A stretch of DNA of 41,460 bases from Aldersonia sp036524855 (GTDB lineage Bacteria > Actinomycetota > Actinomycetes > Mycobacteriales > Mycobacteriaceae), in NCBI GenBank assembly GCA_036524855.1, contig DATDBL010000216.1:1-41460 (forward strand), written 5' to 3'. This document shows positions 1 through 7,694 of this stretch, piece by piece. The first letter of the stretch is position 1; each line of letters opens with the position of its first letter. Under the pieces are notes generated by a model that searched no databases, was not told the DNA's origin, and saw only the letters and a program-made list of their open reading frames with translations. A program made the translations under genes and the position numbers.

Positions 1-410
1 CGCCGCTCGACGAGTCGAATGTAGAACCGCGTCATGTCATCGATCCCGAACGCCTCCATCTCCCCGGAGAGAAGCATCCGCATGTAGTTCGTATCGGCGC
101 CTTCGCCCCCTTCGGCGATGGGGATCTCGACCAGATCGGCAGCACACACGGTCGCCCATGCAGTTGGCGATCGCAATACCTCACCCGAGGCACGGAGATC
201 GATCACCGTTCGCAGGTTCAAACTCTTGTACTGCTCATCGGCCGAGTGGTTGTAGATGGCGTACTGAGAGCTACCGCCGGGCATGACGAGCGCTTCCGCC
301 CGGAAAACACGCCCTCTCGCAACGCGATCTCCATCGCGCGTGTGGTAACCGCCGATATCACGCAGGTTGGAGGTTCCCGGTACCCGGATCTGCCGGTCGG
401 TGCCGATCAT
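1..410 (-). CDS. Tyrosine-phosphatase-fold protein (Y_phosphatase3-like), C-terminus cut by window edge
   Basis: The first 136 codons are present; the gene runs off the left end. The reading NLRDIGGYHTRDG near residues 15-27, followed by the GRVFRAEAL stretch and by LRTVIDLRASGEV, is the N-terminal signature of the bacterial tyrosine/serine phosphatase family Pfam Y_phosphatase3. The catalytic HCxxGxxR loop would lie outside the window, so activity cannot be confirmed. The ATG at 410 overlaps the stop of the preceding 60-residue ORF as ATGA, so it is the last visible gene of the minus-strand operon that begins at 3871. Family members remove phosphate from proteins or small phosphomonoesters. 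Beside a dikinase-like system and a P450, a role in removing phosphate from an activated substrate is attractive but is inference. Family call is fairly sure; substrate is unknown. Confidence 0.8.
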   Translation of the reverse strand, partial: MIGTDRQIRVPGTSNLRDIGGYHTRDGDRVARGRVFRAEALVMPGGSSQYAIYNHSADEQYKSLNLRTVIDLRASGEVLRSPTAWATVCAADLVEIPIAEGGEGADTNYMRMLLSGEMEAFGIDDMTRFYIRLVER

Positions 411-589
411 CGCGTGAGCGCGTCTGCGGCGATGCCGGACTTACGAAGGCAGTCGGCGATCAACTGCTGGACACCACCGTTCGGGTAGATCTCTTCGTCA
501 CCTCCCTCGAACTGGGCCCAGCGGTCAAGGAATCGCAACATCAACAGCACCACGTCGTTCCCCCTGCCGGGCATAGGTTCTCTCATCAT
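407..589 (-). CDS. Small hypothetical protein, 60 residues, translationally coupled to the phosphatase gene
   Basis: The reading frame starts at ATG 589 and ends in ATGA overlapping the phosphatase start. I do not recognise a family. The chain is acidic and probably helical in its second half (a VQQLIADCLRKSG stretch), has one Cys and shows no signal peptide or membrane segment. The 4-base overlap with a clear phosphatase start and the co-directional position 103 bases after the ferredoxin gene favour a real gene. An alternative is that only the 3' part is translated from a later start. It might be a small partner or a remnant of a longer protein. Confidence 0.5.
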   Translation of the reverse strand: MMREPMPGRGNDVVLLMLRFLDRWAQFEGGDEEIYPNGGVQQLIADCLRKSGIAADALTR

Positions 590-692
590 CCGTTCTCCAG
601 GTCGAGGGCGGGAACATGTCGCTACCTACGTAGTGTCAACGGCCGACGATACTTTCGGACCCAACCCAAGTGGTCGCCGGCCGCTTCGTTCG

Positions 693-884
693 TCAGTCTT
701 CTATTTCCAGTGCCCTGACCGGGCATCGCCGAACAGCTTGTTCCACTTCTTTGCGATGACTCTCGCTGGGCGTCTCGTCGAGGACTTCCAGCTCGCCGTC
801 GTCATCGATGGTGAAGACATCGGGCGCTGCATACTCGCATTGCCCGTGGCCTTCGCACAGATCCCAGTCAACGTGGACCTTCAT
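693..884 (-). CDS. [3Fe-4S] ferredoxin, P450 redox partner
   Basis: A 63-residue soluble ferredoxin. Cys10, Cys16 and Cys54 (followed by Pro55) are placed as the three cluster ligands, with His13 at the variable position between the first two. This CxxHxxC...CP arrangement is typical of actinobacterial single-cluster ferredoxins that deliver electrons to cytochromes P450. The ATG at 884 overlaps the end of the P450 gene by four bases (ATGA), so the two are made together. Electrons probably come from the FAD-dependent reductase at 9287, since no reductase is encoded in this operon. The carboxy-terminal RALEIED is usual for the family. Confidence 0.92.
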   Translation of the reverse strand: MKVHVDWDLCEGHGQCEYAAPDVFTIDDDGELEVLDETPSESHRKEVEQAVRRCPVRALEIED

Positions 885-2086
885 CGACCAACTCCCCTTT
901 CGACTCGGACGTTCAGTCGTTTGAACGCGTGGAACTGATTGGTGTGCAGACGGTCCGGTTCACCGAGGGGACGGATACGAAGCCCCCGGTCGAGGACTTG
1001 GGAGAGGAACGCCGCAGCCTCGGCCCGTGCAAGATGAGACCCCATGCACGCATGAATGCCCCAACCGAACCCGACATGCTCATTGTCCTCGCGGTCGATC
1101 TTCACCTTGTTCGGCTCGCTGAACATCGCCGGATCACGGTTGGCCGCCTGGAACCAGCACACGACCTTGTCGCCTGCCTTGATCGTTCGGCCATCCCACT
1201 CGACATCTCGGGTCGCGGTACGGCGCATGGCACGGATCGGGGTGATGTAGCGCAACATCTCTTCGATGGCCGGCTTCAACAGCGTGCGATCGTCCACCAG
1301 CTTCGCCCACTGGTCGGGGAATTCGTCGAAGGCAAGCACGGTCCCGGTCAGCAGGTTTCGTGTCGTCTCGTTTCCTGCTCCGACCAGGACGAAGTAGTAC
1401 GCGGCCAGATCGTCCCACGGCAGCGGCTCACCGTCGAGTTCCGAGGTCACCAGCTTGGAAACAATGTCGTTGCGTGGTTCCTTCCGCCTTTGCTCGCTGA
1501 GTTCCTTGAAGTACGCGAACATCTCTGCCCGCGCGCGTTCCTTCTCATCCGGCCGGACCATGTATTCGGGGTCATCCGAGACCACCCGATTCGTCCAGTC
1601 GAGGAGGAGACCGCAGTCCTCGAGGGGCACGCCGAGGACCTGCCCGAGTGCCTGGATCGGCAGCAATGCCGAGGCCGAATGAACGAATTCCACCTCTGCC
1701 CGGCCCTCGATATCATCGAGGATCGCGGAGACGGCACGGTCGATGACGTCCTGCCACTGCTTGATCTTGACCGCGCGCAGATGCGGTGCCACGAGTTTGC
1801 GCAACTTCCCGTGCCGCGGCGGATCGGTGTTGTGCACCGTACTCGTTCCACCCTCGACCTTCCGGCTGAGGATCTGGGTTCCCTCACCGTTGATGAACAG
1901 ATCCGGTTCGGTGACAACGCGGATGACGTCCTCGTAACGCGTCACCGACCAGAATCCGGGGCCGTCTGCTTCGTCGTTCCAGTGCAGCGGCTCCCGCTCA
2001 CGGACTTGTGCGAGCAGTGCGTTCTCCACACCGTCGATGAACGGCGTGAGGTCCATCAGGTCGATGGACTTCTGTTCCACAGTCAT
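881..2086 (-). CDS. Cytochrome P450 monooxygenase
   Basis: A 401-residue soluble bacterial P450. The I-helix oxygen-binding motif reads GAGNETTRN, the K-helix ExxR is in EEMLRY, and the heme loop FGWGIHACMG places the thiolate ligand at Cys347. The GNETTRN form and the DPPRHGKLRKLV segment recall the actinobacterial CYP124/125/142 branch, which oxidises methyl groups of isoprenoid or sterol chains; this is a resemblance from memory, not an assignment. It lies 15 bases after the unknown 445-residue protein gene and overlaps the [3Fe-4S] ferredoxin gene. In this operon it probably hydroxylates the substrate, perhaps in a phosphorylated form, but that is inference. Confidence 0.93.
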   Translation of the reverse strand: MTVEQKSIDLMDLTPFIDGVENALLAQVREREPLHWNDEADGPGFWSVTRYEDVIRVVTEPDLFINGEGTQILSRKVEGGTSTVHNTDPPRHGKLRKLVAPHLRAVKIKQWQDVIDRAVSAILDDIEGRAEVEFVHSASALLPIQALGQVLGVPLEDCGLLLDWTNRVVSDDPEYMVRPDEKERARAEMFAYFKELSEQRRKEPRNDIVSKLVTSELDGEPLPWDDLAAYYFVLVGAGNETTRNLLTGTVLAFDEFPDQWAKLVDDRTLLKPAIEEMLRYITPIRAMRRTATRDVEWDGRTIKAGDKVVCWFQAANRDPAMFSEPNKVKIDREDNEHVGFGWGIHACMGSHLARAEAAAFLSQVLDRGLRIRPLGEPDRLHTNQFHAFKRLNVRVERGVGR

Positions 2087-2101
2087 ACAGTCCTCACTGG
2101 T

Positions 2102-3439
2102 TCAGGTCGAGGAGACATGGGGGAAGCCGTTGCCGAACAAGAGCACTGGGGTCAGGATCTCGGCGGCGCGCGGACTGGTCAACGTCGGCCAAGCCGCTTC
2201 GGCGTTGGGATGCATGGTGTCGAAACCTTCCGCAAGGAACCTGTTCCACAGCCCGACCCGCGAAGCATGCGGAAGTAGGAACTCACGGGTGTAGACCATC
2301 ACACCGTCGCGGATCTTCTCTTCGGTCGACTTCTTGGCGAGGGTCTTGTACATCTCCATCGTGCCCTTCTGACACTGCTTGGAGATGGTCGTCATCTCGG
2401 CAGCGTCGAGGACGCGCAGCTCGCTCATCGGTGTCGTCATCGTGTCCCTGGCGAAGACGACCCCGGACTCGAGGAACTCGAGATAGTTCGACGGCTCGCT
2501 GAAGGTCGTCTGGATCTCGTTCACCGTGGCCGACACCTTGTCGGCCGAGAACACCATCACCTGCGTCACGCAGTACGGCAGACCTTCGGCAACGTCCGCC
2601 CAGGGGTAGGCGGTTTCGTTCAGGAAGTGGTCGCGGACGATCGCGAACTTGTTGCCGGGCAGCGGATAGGGTCCGGTGTCGGCCATTCCCGCGCGGCAAT
2701 CGTAGTGCAGCATGAACCCGAACAATTCTGTGCGGGCGTTGAACTGGCGGAATGCCTGCAGGTCTTCCGGATCGTCGAGCGGTTCGACCTGGTCGACCAG
2801 CGACTGCAGGACATCGTCAGCGAGGACCGGCACCGTGTAGTGACGGCCGGAGACGAATCCCGGGCCGCCGCCCCACGTCCCATGCTGGAGGCGCCGGCCG
2901 AACTGGATCAAGGCCTCGAGATCCTCGCGGCGGCTCGCGGGGGTGTCCTGGCCCAGTTCGATCCCGATGCCGCGCCCAAGGATCGGGCAGACAGATGCAG
3001 CCCAGTTGCGGGTCACGTTGATCTTGGTGCCGACCTCGCGACTAGAGGTCTTCGCGAGATCAAGGATGCCGTCGACACCAATCTCGTCGGTGAGCATCCC
3101 GATGAACTTTGGGTAGTTGTTCCACTGCTGGACGAAGGAGACGGTCTCGTACTCCTGGCGCGGGATGAGCCCCGACTCACCTTCCGATGCGCGGCCCAGG
3201 ATGAAGTCCCAGAGGTTCCACGCGGCATAGTCGAGCCAACTGTTGACTTGCTCGTTGTCGAGCGTGGTCAGCCGGACATCCGCAGCGGTGGTATCCATGA
3301 ACGGCAGCTCGACGCGTTCACGCATCTGCCTGTCGCCTTCGATGCCCTGCGCGACCTCCGCCTTGAATGCCTGCAGGAAGGGGGTCGGGTCGAATGCCAC
3401 CTCAGCGGCGGTTTCGGAGGCCTGCTCTGTGGTCGACAT
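2102..3439 (-). CDS. Unknown protein, 445 residues, paralogue of the 438-residue protein at 6169-7485
   Basis: I recognise no characterised family. The protein is soluble, with no signal peptide or membrane segment. It shares long conserved blocks with its paralogue: DTTAADxR near residue 50, an SGLIPRQEYE block and a SFVQQW block near 100, REVGTK, QFGRRL, ELFGFMLHYD, DTGPYPLPG, a VRDHFL...ETAYPWA block, and a VVFARDT block. Conserved His, Asp and Arg in the middle third could form an active or binding site. It follows the stand-alone phosphohistidine domain gene by 15 bases and precedes the P450 gene by 15 bases. I infer that it may be the substrate-binding or acceptor component of the split dikinase-like phosphotransferase; a completely different enzyme is possible. 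The ATG at 3439 has only a weak purine-rich leader. Confidence 0.85.
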   Translation of the reverse strand: MSTTEQASETAAEVAFDPTPFLQAFKAEVAQGIEGDRQMRERVELPFMDTTAADVRLTTLDNEQVNSWLDYAAWNLWDFILGRASEGESGLIPRQEYETVSFVQQWNNYPKFIGMLTDEIGVDGILDLAKTSSREVGTKINVTRNWAASVCPILGRGIGIELGQDTPASRREDLEALIQFGRRLQHGTWGGGPGFVSGRHYTVPVLADDVLQSLVDQVEPLDDPEDLQAFRQFNARTELFGFMLHYDCRAGMADTGPYPLPGNKFAIVRDHFLNETAYPWADVAEGLPYCVTQVMVFSADKVSATVNEIQTTFSEPSNYLEFLESGVVFARDTMTTPMSELRVLDAAEMTTISKQCQKGTMEMYKTLAKKSTEEKIRDGVMVYTREFLLPHASRVGLWNRFLAEGFDTMHPNAEAAWPTLTSPRAAEILTPVLLFGNGFPHVSST

Positions 3440-3454
3440 GGTCGCCGGCTCTTC

Positions 3455-3871
3455 TCACGCGTTCTGGTCGGCGAGGAACACGAGTCCCGCGTCCGCTGAG
3501 GTGTCGAGTCGAACGGTCGTTCCATCTGCGGGAATGGTCTCCCCGCGAGCGGTCAGGATGCCTTCGGTGAATTCGGTGGACATGACACACGGGATGCCGA
3601 ACTCTCGGGAGAGAATTCCCAGGTGGCTCTGGGGAGCGCCCTGGAGGGTGATCAGACCGGCGACCCCGGCCATCAGGGCCGGCGACATGAACGTCGTCGT
3701 GCCTCCCCGCGAGATCACGACCGTCGACTCCACGTCCGGACCGTCGATGAAGTCCAGCACCTCCTCGGGCGAGTCGAGAAAGCGGATCTTGCCCGTCGCC
3801 CCCGTGGCCGACGTGAACGCCTTGGTACCGCTCCCGATCTGCTTGCCGGTCAGGGTCTCGCTACTGGTCAT
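3455..3871 (-). CDS. Stand-alone PEP-utilising-enzyme mobile (phosphohistidine swivelling) domain
   Basis: A 138-residue protein made up almost wholly of one domain. Residues 72-93 carry the hallmark of the swivelling domain of PEP synthase and pyruvate phosphate dikinase, with the phosphorylatable histidine at His83 (APQSHLGILSREFGIP). In the parent enzymes this domain carries phosphate from the ATP-grasp site to the acceptor site. Here it has no ATP-grasp or pyruvate barrel attached, like the separate subunits of phenylphosphate synthase. The start at 3871 was chosen because AGGAGGAG lies about eight bases upstream; a longer open frame back to 3919 would run into the promoter. It is the first gene of the minus-strand operon and probably works with the proteins at 2102 and 7695. 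Confidence 0.88.
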   Translation of the reverse strand: MTSSETLTGKQIGSGTKAFTSATGATGKIRFLDSPEEVLDFIDGPDVESTVVISRGGTTTFMSPALMAGVAGLITLQGAPQSHLGILSREFGIPCVMSTEFTEGILTARGETIPADGTTVRLDTSADAGLVFLADQNA

Positions 3872-3929
3872 CGGTGTTCTCCTCCTGCTGGACGTTGGCT
3901 CGACTAATTGTTGGACCAATTGCTTCTAG

Positions 3930-3957
3930 CATGTAGCGGGTGTCACAATTGCGTCAA
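3930..3957 (-). promoter_or_regulatory. Probable promoter of the mobile-domain/P450 operon
   Basis: On the minus strand TTGACG (3957-3952) is followed after 16 bases by TACATG (3935-3930). This would start transcription near 3923, about 50 bases before the ATG at 3871. The TCCCCC/GGGGGA dyad is then centred about 68 bases upstream of the start point, a usual place for an activator. Confidence 0.45.
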
Positions 3958-3983
3958 CCTGTTCGGCGAGACTCAGAGCTATT

Positions 3984-3999
3984 TCCCCCTTTCGGGGGA
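3984..3999. promoter_or_regulatory. Inverted-repeat operator TCCCCC-N4-GGGGGA (copy 1)
   Basis: A perfect 6-bp inverted repeat with a TTTC spacer, located between the divergent mobile-domain gene (start 3871) and the GAF-LuxR gene (start 4036). The same 16 bases occur in reverse complement at 7574-7589, and a two-mismatch version is at 20820-20835. The probable binder is one of the three LuxR-type regulators encoded here. It lies only 37 bases from the regulator's own ATG, which would suit autoregulation. Confidence 0.7.
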
Positions 4000-4035
4000 G
4001 GGCTGGACGCCGACCGGGCGATGGGAGATGGACCG

Positions 4036-5037
4036 ATGAGTTGGGATGAGTTGGACCTGACGGTGGAACGAGCGGTACGCGCGATCGAACAAGCCGCCCA
4101 GCAGCTCGGCGTTACGCCCTCCACCGCCACCCAGAGTGTGATCAGCACTGATGGGGCAATGGAGGTGATCGGCGCCATGGAGCGGGCTTTGTCGGGCCTG
4201 CCCGGCGACCCCGATCAGCGAGAGGCGGTGCTGGCCCTTCGGGCGGCGCGGGGCGAGATGATGTCCGCACAGCTGGCTCGTCAACGGTCCGCAATTGCGC
4301 GCGTGACGCAGCAGATCGCTCGCATCCGGTCGGCGCGGACCGTCGACGATCTCGTCGAATCGGTGCCGATGGAGACTTCCGGACTCGGCTACGAACGCGT
4401 CATGTTCTCGTGGGTGGAGAACGAGTGCTGGGTGCCTCGCAGCTCACACACAATGAGCGGCCCACAGGAGGCACAGGCGATGTTGGCGGCGGGTGGACCG
4501 CCCTATCGCTCGGTCCGGGACCTTAACGAAGTCGAGGTCGTTCGCAGACGGCAGCCCATCCTCGTTCTCGACGCGCTATCGAGCCTGCGAGTGCATCCGA
4601 CGATTATGCCCATTTCGCGATCTGTCACTTACGTGGCGGCGCCGGTCGTAGCGCGAGGTCGTGTGGCAGCGATGGTGCACGCCGACCGAAACCTCGACAC
4701 GGGTCTCAACGATGAGTTCGACCGTGATCTACTGGCGCTCTTCTGCGAGAACGTCGGCGTGGCGCTGGATCGCTTGCTCGAGACGACCCCTGAGACCGCC
4801 GATGCACTGCCCGACGGCGTGAAGGCAGACTGGCTCGATGCGCTCACCGAGCGCGAGCGCGAGGTCCTGAGACTGATTGCGATGGGTCTGACGAATGCGC
4901 AGATCGGTGCACGTCTATACATCAGCGAGGAAACGACGAAGACGCACGCGAAGAAGCTCATGCGCAAGATGGGGGTCGCGAATCGGTCGCAAGCAGGCGC
5001 GAAGTTCCATCGACTCCACGAGCACAGCCCGTCGTGA
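4036..5037 (+). CDS. LuxR-family transcriptional regulator with GAF-like sensor domain
   Basis: A 333-residue regulator. The C-terminal 60 residues are a LuxR/GerE helix-turn-helix (LTEREREVLRLIAMGLTN, then a YISEETTKTHAKKL recognition region). The middle, about residues 90-250, looks like a GAF-type ligand-binding domain with the block TYVAAPVVARGRVAAMVHAD, and the N-terminus is helical. It is paralogous to the two regulators at 20944 and 22071, which share the IARIRSAR-like and AAP...HAD blocks. The start at ATG 4036 was preferred because GGGAG lies eight bases upstream; ATG 4021 is possible and ATG 3940 would sit inside the divergent promoter. It probably senses a pathway substrate and acts at the TCCCCC/GGGGGA dyads. 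No receiver domain is seen, so it is not a two-component partner. Confidence 0.9.
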   Translation: MSWDELDLTVERAVRAIEQAAQQLGVTPSTATQSVISTDGAMEVIGAMERALSGLPGDPDQREAVLALRAARGEMMSAQLARQRSAIARVTQQIARIRSARTVDDLVESVPMETSGLGYERVMFSWVENECWVPRSSHTMSGPQEAQAMLAAGGPPYRSVRDLNEVEVVRRRQPILVLDALSSLRVHPTIMPISRSVTYVAAPVVARGRVAAMVHADRNLDTGLNDEFDRDLLALFCENVGVALDRLLETTPETADALPDGVKADWLDALTEREREVLRLIAMGLTNAQIGARLYISEETTKTHAKKLMRKMGVANRSQAGAKFHRLHEHSPS

Positions 5038-5106
5038 GGCCGGCGACGTCCGCGCCCATGGTTGACCGACGCCGCCGTTGCACGTGACTAGAGGTGGGTC
5101 AAGATC

Positions 5107-6108
5107 TCACCGCGTCAGTGAATCGTCCAGAACCCCAACGCCTTTGTTCACGGAAAGGACAGCTCGAGCCTCCTCCGAATCGAACCGCTCCGCCAGCATC
5201 GCCTTCTGTTGCGCGACGAAGTCCGGACGCCAGCCCTCCTCGATGTGGATTCGTCCGGGTCGACCTGCCACGAGGCACGGGCCTCCCGCGTCGTGCGATT
5301 GGAGACCGCCCGCCGGCCACACCGCGAGAGCGTCGCGCTGGTCGGCGACAACCTCGGTGGTTCGATCGAGTTCGTCCACAAGTGTGAATCGCGCCGAGGT
5401 GTACGAGTAGTGCTCGAGGTCTCGCTCCATGTCGACGGTGATCGATCGGATCGGTGACTGCTTGCCGTCGCGGTCCACGTAGCCGAGTTGGTAGTGCTGG
5501 TCGAGCGCTGCGCCCGCGAGGAAGTTGATGGCGATGTCCGATCCGGACTGGATGTTTACCCAACGGTATTGGTGGATGGCTGTCCAGTCGCGGCGGCCCC
5601 ACGAGTGGTCGCGGTGGCCGGTCGTGTCGAATGCGATGGTCCGGTCACCGATCCGCAGACTGCCCTTCGCCAAGCCGCTCTGTTCCAGCCGGTTGTCGGC
5701 AAGCCACGCGGGGCAGCCGTCAGCGTTGTCGTGGTAGGTAAATGGCGGTGTGGTCGCCTCGAAGTGGTAGTCGAGCGCGACCCCATCGTGTTCGAACGTG
5801 ACGTGGGCGTACTTGTGGGGTTCGCCATGCTGGATCTTCAGCGGCCCCACGGACCACTCATCGAAGTCGGCGTCAGGAGCGACAGCGTCTCCCTCCGTGT
5901 GGAACTGAGCGATGCGCTCGTTGTCCCGACCGAAAACCAGTCCCATCGATCCGGCCTTGTGCTCGCCGTCGACCCACGTGTAGGCGATGACACCGATGTC
6001 CTCGTCGGGGAGGAACAAAATGAAGATCAGGCTCTCGCGCTCGAGGGACGTGCTCTGCAATGCGTGCCGACGGTCGTCGCGGTCGGTCAGTGTGTATTGG
6101 CTGGCCAT
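5107..6108 (-). CDS. AttH/CrtC-like lipocalin-fold protein (DUF7064-type), copy 1
   Basis: A 333-residue protein. The motif HRDHSWGRRDW near residues 165-175 and the preceding GCPAWLADNRLEQSG block mark a family related to AttH and carotenoid 1,2-hydratase (CrtC), now called DUF7064/7065 in Pfam. CrtC adds water across a terminal isoprenoid double bond; the function of this branch is unknown to me. There is no signal peptide. The start at 6108 follows an AGAGGAGA ribosome site; the longer frame back to 6162 has none. It lies 60 bases after the 438-residue unknown gene in the same direction. A second family member is at 13099. A hydration, dehydration or binding role on a terpenoid fits the context but is inference. 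Confidence 0.82.
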   Translation of the reverse strand: MASQYTLTDRDDRRHALQSTSLERESLIFILFLPDEDIGVIAYTWVDGEHKAGSMGLVFGRDNERIAQFHTEGDAVAPDADFDEWSVGPLKIQHGEPHKYAHVTFEHDGVALDYHFEATTPPFTYHDNADGCPAWLADNRLEQSGLAKGSLRIGDRTIAFDTTGHRDHSWGRRDWTAIHQYRWVNIQSGSDIAINFLAGAALDQHYQLGYVDRDGKQSPIRSITVDMERDLEHYSYTSARFTLVDELDRTTEVVADQRDALAVWPAGGLQSHDAGGPCLVAGRPGRIHIEEGWRPDFVAQQKAMLAERFDSEEARAVLSVNKGVGVLDDSLTR

Positions 6109-6168
6109 GGTTCTCCTCTGAAGTGGTGTCCGCGCGGGTCTGGTTGGTGGGTGCGGGATCATCCGGCG

Positions 6169-7485
6169 TCACGAAGGGCGGACGCTCGGGAAACCGGCGC
6201 CGGTGATGAACACCGGGCCCAGAACCGCGGCCGCCTTGCCATCGGTGAGATGCGGCCACGCCTTCTTCGTCAAGTCGGTCGGCGCATCGAATCCGCCTTG
6301 GCGAATCTCGTCCCACATGCCGATCCGATGCGCGATCGGGCGGAAGAACTCGTGCGAGTAAACGGTGATGCCATCCCAGATCTTCTCGTCCACACTCTTC
6401 TTCGAGTACATCCGATACAGATCGAGCACACCCTTCTCCGACTGCGCTGCGATGGAACGCATCTCCTCTCTGCCCACGACGCGCAGGTCCGACATCGGGG
6501 TGTCGATGGTGTCGCGGGCGAAGACGACGACACTCTCGAGGCTGTCGAGGTAAGTCGACGGGGTGGTGAAGGTCGTGCCGATGTCGTTGATCGTCACGTC
6601 GATGTTGTCATCGCGGAACACCATCACCTCGGTGACTGCGTACGGCATGCCCTCCGCCACCGATGCCCACGGGTAGGCCGTCTCGTGCAGGAAGTGGTCA
6701 CGCACCAGTGCGAATCCTCCGCCAGGCAATGGGTATGGACCTGTGTCGCCCATCCCGAGGCGATTGTCGTAGTGCAACATGAAACCGAACAGTTCGGTTG
6801 TCGCGTTGAAGCGCCGGAACGCGGCCCGGTAGTCGGGGTCCTCGACCGACACCGCTTGCGCGATGAGCGGGTCGAGCACATCACGATCCAGGTGCGGGAG
6901 TTTGAAACCTCGGCCCGACGACAGCCCGGGCCCGTCTCCCCACGTGCCGTGCCACAACCGCCGGCCGAACTGGATGCACGTCTCGATGTCGGAGCGGGAG
7001 GCGTTCGGATCGACGAGATCGAGTGTTACTCCGACTCCTCGCCCGAGGATCGCCATCAGTGAGCACGCGTAATTGCGGAGATGGTTGACCTTGGTGCCGA
7101 CCTCTCGCTTGGATACCTTTCCCAGGTCGACGAGGCCGTCCACACCGATCTTCTCGGTCACCGCACGCATCGCGGCGGGGTAGATGTCCCACTGCTGGAC
7201 GAACGAGAGACTCTCGTACTCCTGACGGGGGATCAGACCTGATTCCCCTTCTGTCGAGCGGGAGGCGATGAGTTCCCACAGGTTCCACGCCATGTAGTTG
7301 AACCAGCTGTCGATCTGGTCGTCGTCGAGCGTGTCCGGTCTGATATCGGCGGCTGTGGTGTCGACGAAGGGGTACGGGTCGCGCTGTCGCATGATCGCGT
7401 CACCTGCCGCTCCCCCAGGAACCTCTGCCATGAACTTCTCTATGAATGCGGCGAAGTCGACTGCCTCGTCGGTTGCGTCAGCCAT
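6169..7485 (-). CDS. Unknown protein, 438 residues, paralogue of the 445-residue protein at 2102-3439
   Basis: The protein is alignable over its full length to the product of 2102-3439 by eye: it keeps the SGLIPRQEYE, SFVQQWDIYP, REVGTK, QFGRRLWHGTWG, ELFGFMLHYDNR, DTGPYPLPG and VRDHFLHETAYPWA blocks. No known family is recognised, and no signal or membrane segment is seen. The start at 7485 was chosen because GAGGAGG lies about six bases upstream; an upstream ATG at 7512 is less likely. It is the first gene of a two-gene minus-strand unit with the AttH/CrtC-like protein, divergent from the dikinase-like gene. The two paralogues could be two subunits of one complex or handle two substrates. 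As for its partner, the link to phosphotransfer is inference from context. Confidence 0.85.
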   Translation of the reverse strand: MADATDEAVDFAAFIEKFMAEVPGGAAGDAIMRQRDPYPFVDTTAADIRPDTLDDDQIDSWFNYMAWNLWELIASRSTEGESGLIPRQEYESLSFVQQWDIYPAAMRAVTEKIGVDGLVDLGKVSKREVGTKVNHLRNYACSLMAILGRGVGVTLDLVDPNASRSDIETCIQFGRRLWHGTWGDGPGLSSGRGFKLPHLDRDVLDPLIAQAVSVEDPDYRAAFRRFNATTELFGFMLHYDNRLGMGDTGPYPLPGGGFALVRDHFLHETAYPWASVAEGMPYAVTEVMVFRDDNIDVTINDIGTTFTTPSTYLDSLESVVVFARDTIDTPMSDLRVVGREEMRSIAAQSEKGVLDLYRMYSKKSVDEKIWDGITVYSHEFFRPIAHRIGMWDEIRQGGFDAPTDLTKKAWPHLTDGKAAAVLGPVFITGAGFPSVRPS

Positions 7486-7573
7486 GTAGGCCTCCTCAAA
7501 TGGAGTGATCATTGTTCACGGATGGCCATTTCCGTGTGAGGGACACAGTGCTCCACCTCACTCGGCGGGCGCA

Positions 7574-7589
7574 TCCCCCGAAAGGGGGA
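7574..7589. promoter_or_regulatory. Inverted-repeat operator TCCCCC-N4-GGGGGA (copy 2)
   Basis: This is the exact reverse complement of the 16-bp element at 3984-3999, here with a GAAA spacer. It lies in the 209-base divergent region between the 438-residue protein gene (start 7485) and the dikinase-like gene (start 7695). A weak -10-like TAGGTT at 7640-7645 would put the plus-strand start point near 7652, with the dyad centred about 70 bases upstream. No good -35 is visible, which agrees with an activator-dependent promoter. Confidence 0.7.
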
Positions 7590-7694
7590 AGTGTGCACGC
7601 GGTCACCTTTCGGGCTTCCGGTGACCGACACAATCACGCTAGGTTTACGATCATCATGAAACGGTCTGACCATAACGAGACGGAGGCAATCGTG

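Noticed and set aside
929..2278. Long plus-strand open frame (449 codons)
   Set aside because: It is antisense to the P450 gene, which has all P450 motifs; the plus-strand product has no recognisable motif.
5488..7062. Long plus-strand open frame (524 codons)
   Set aside because: It is antisense to the AttH/CrtC-like and 438-residue genes, which are supported by paralogues elsewhere in the window.
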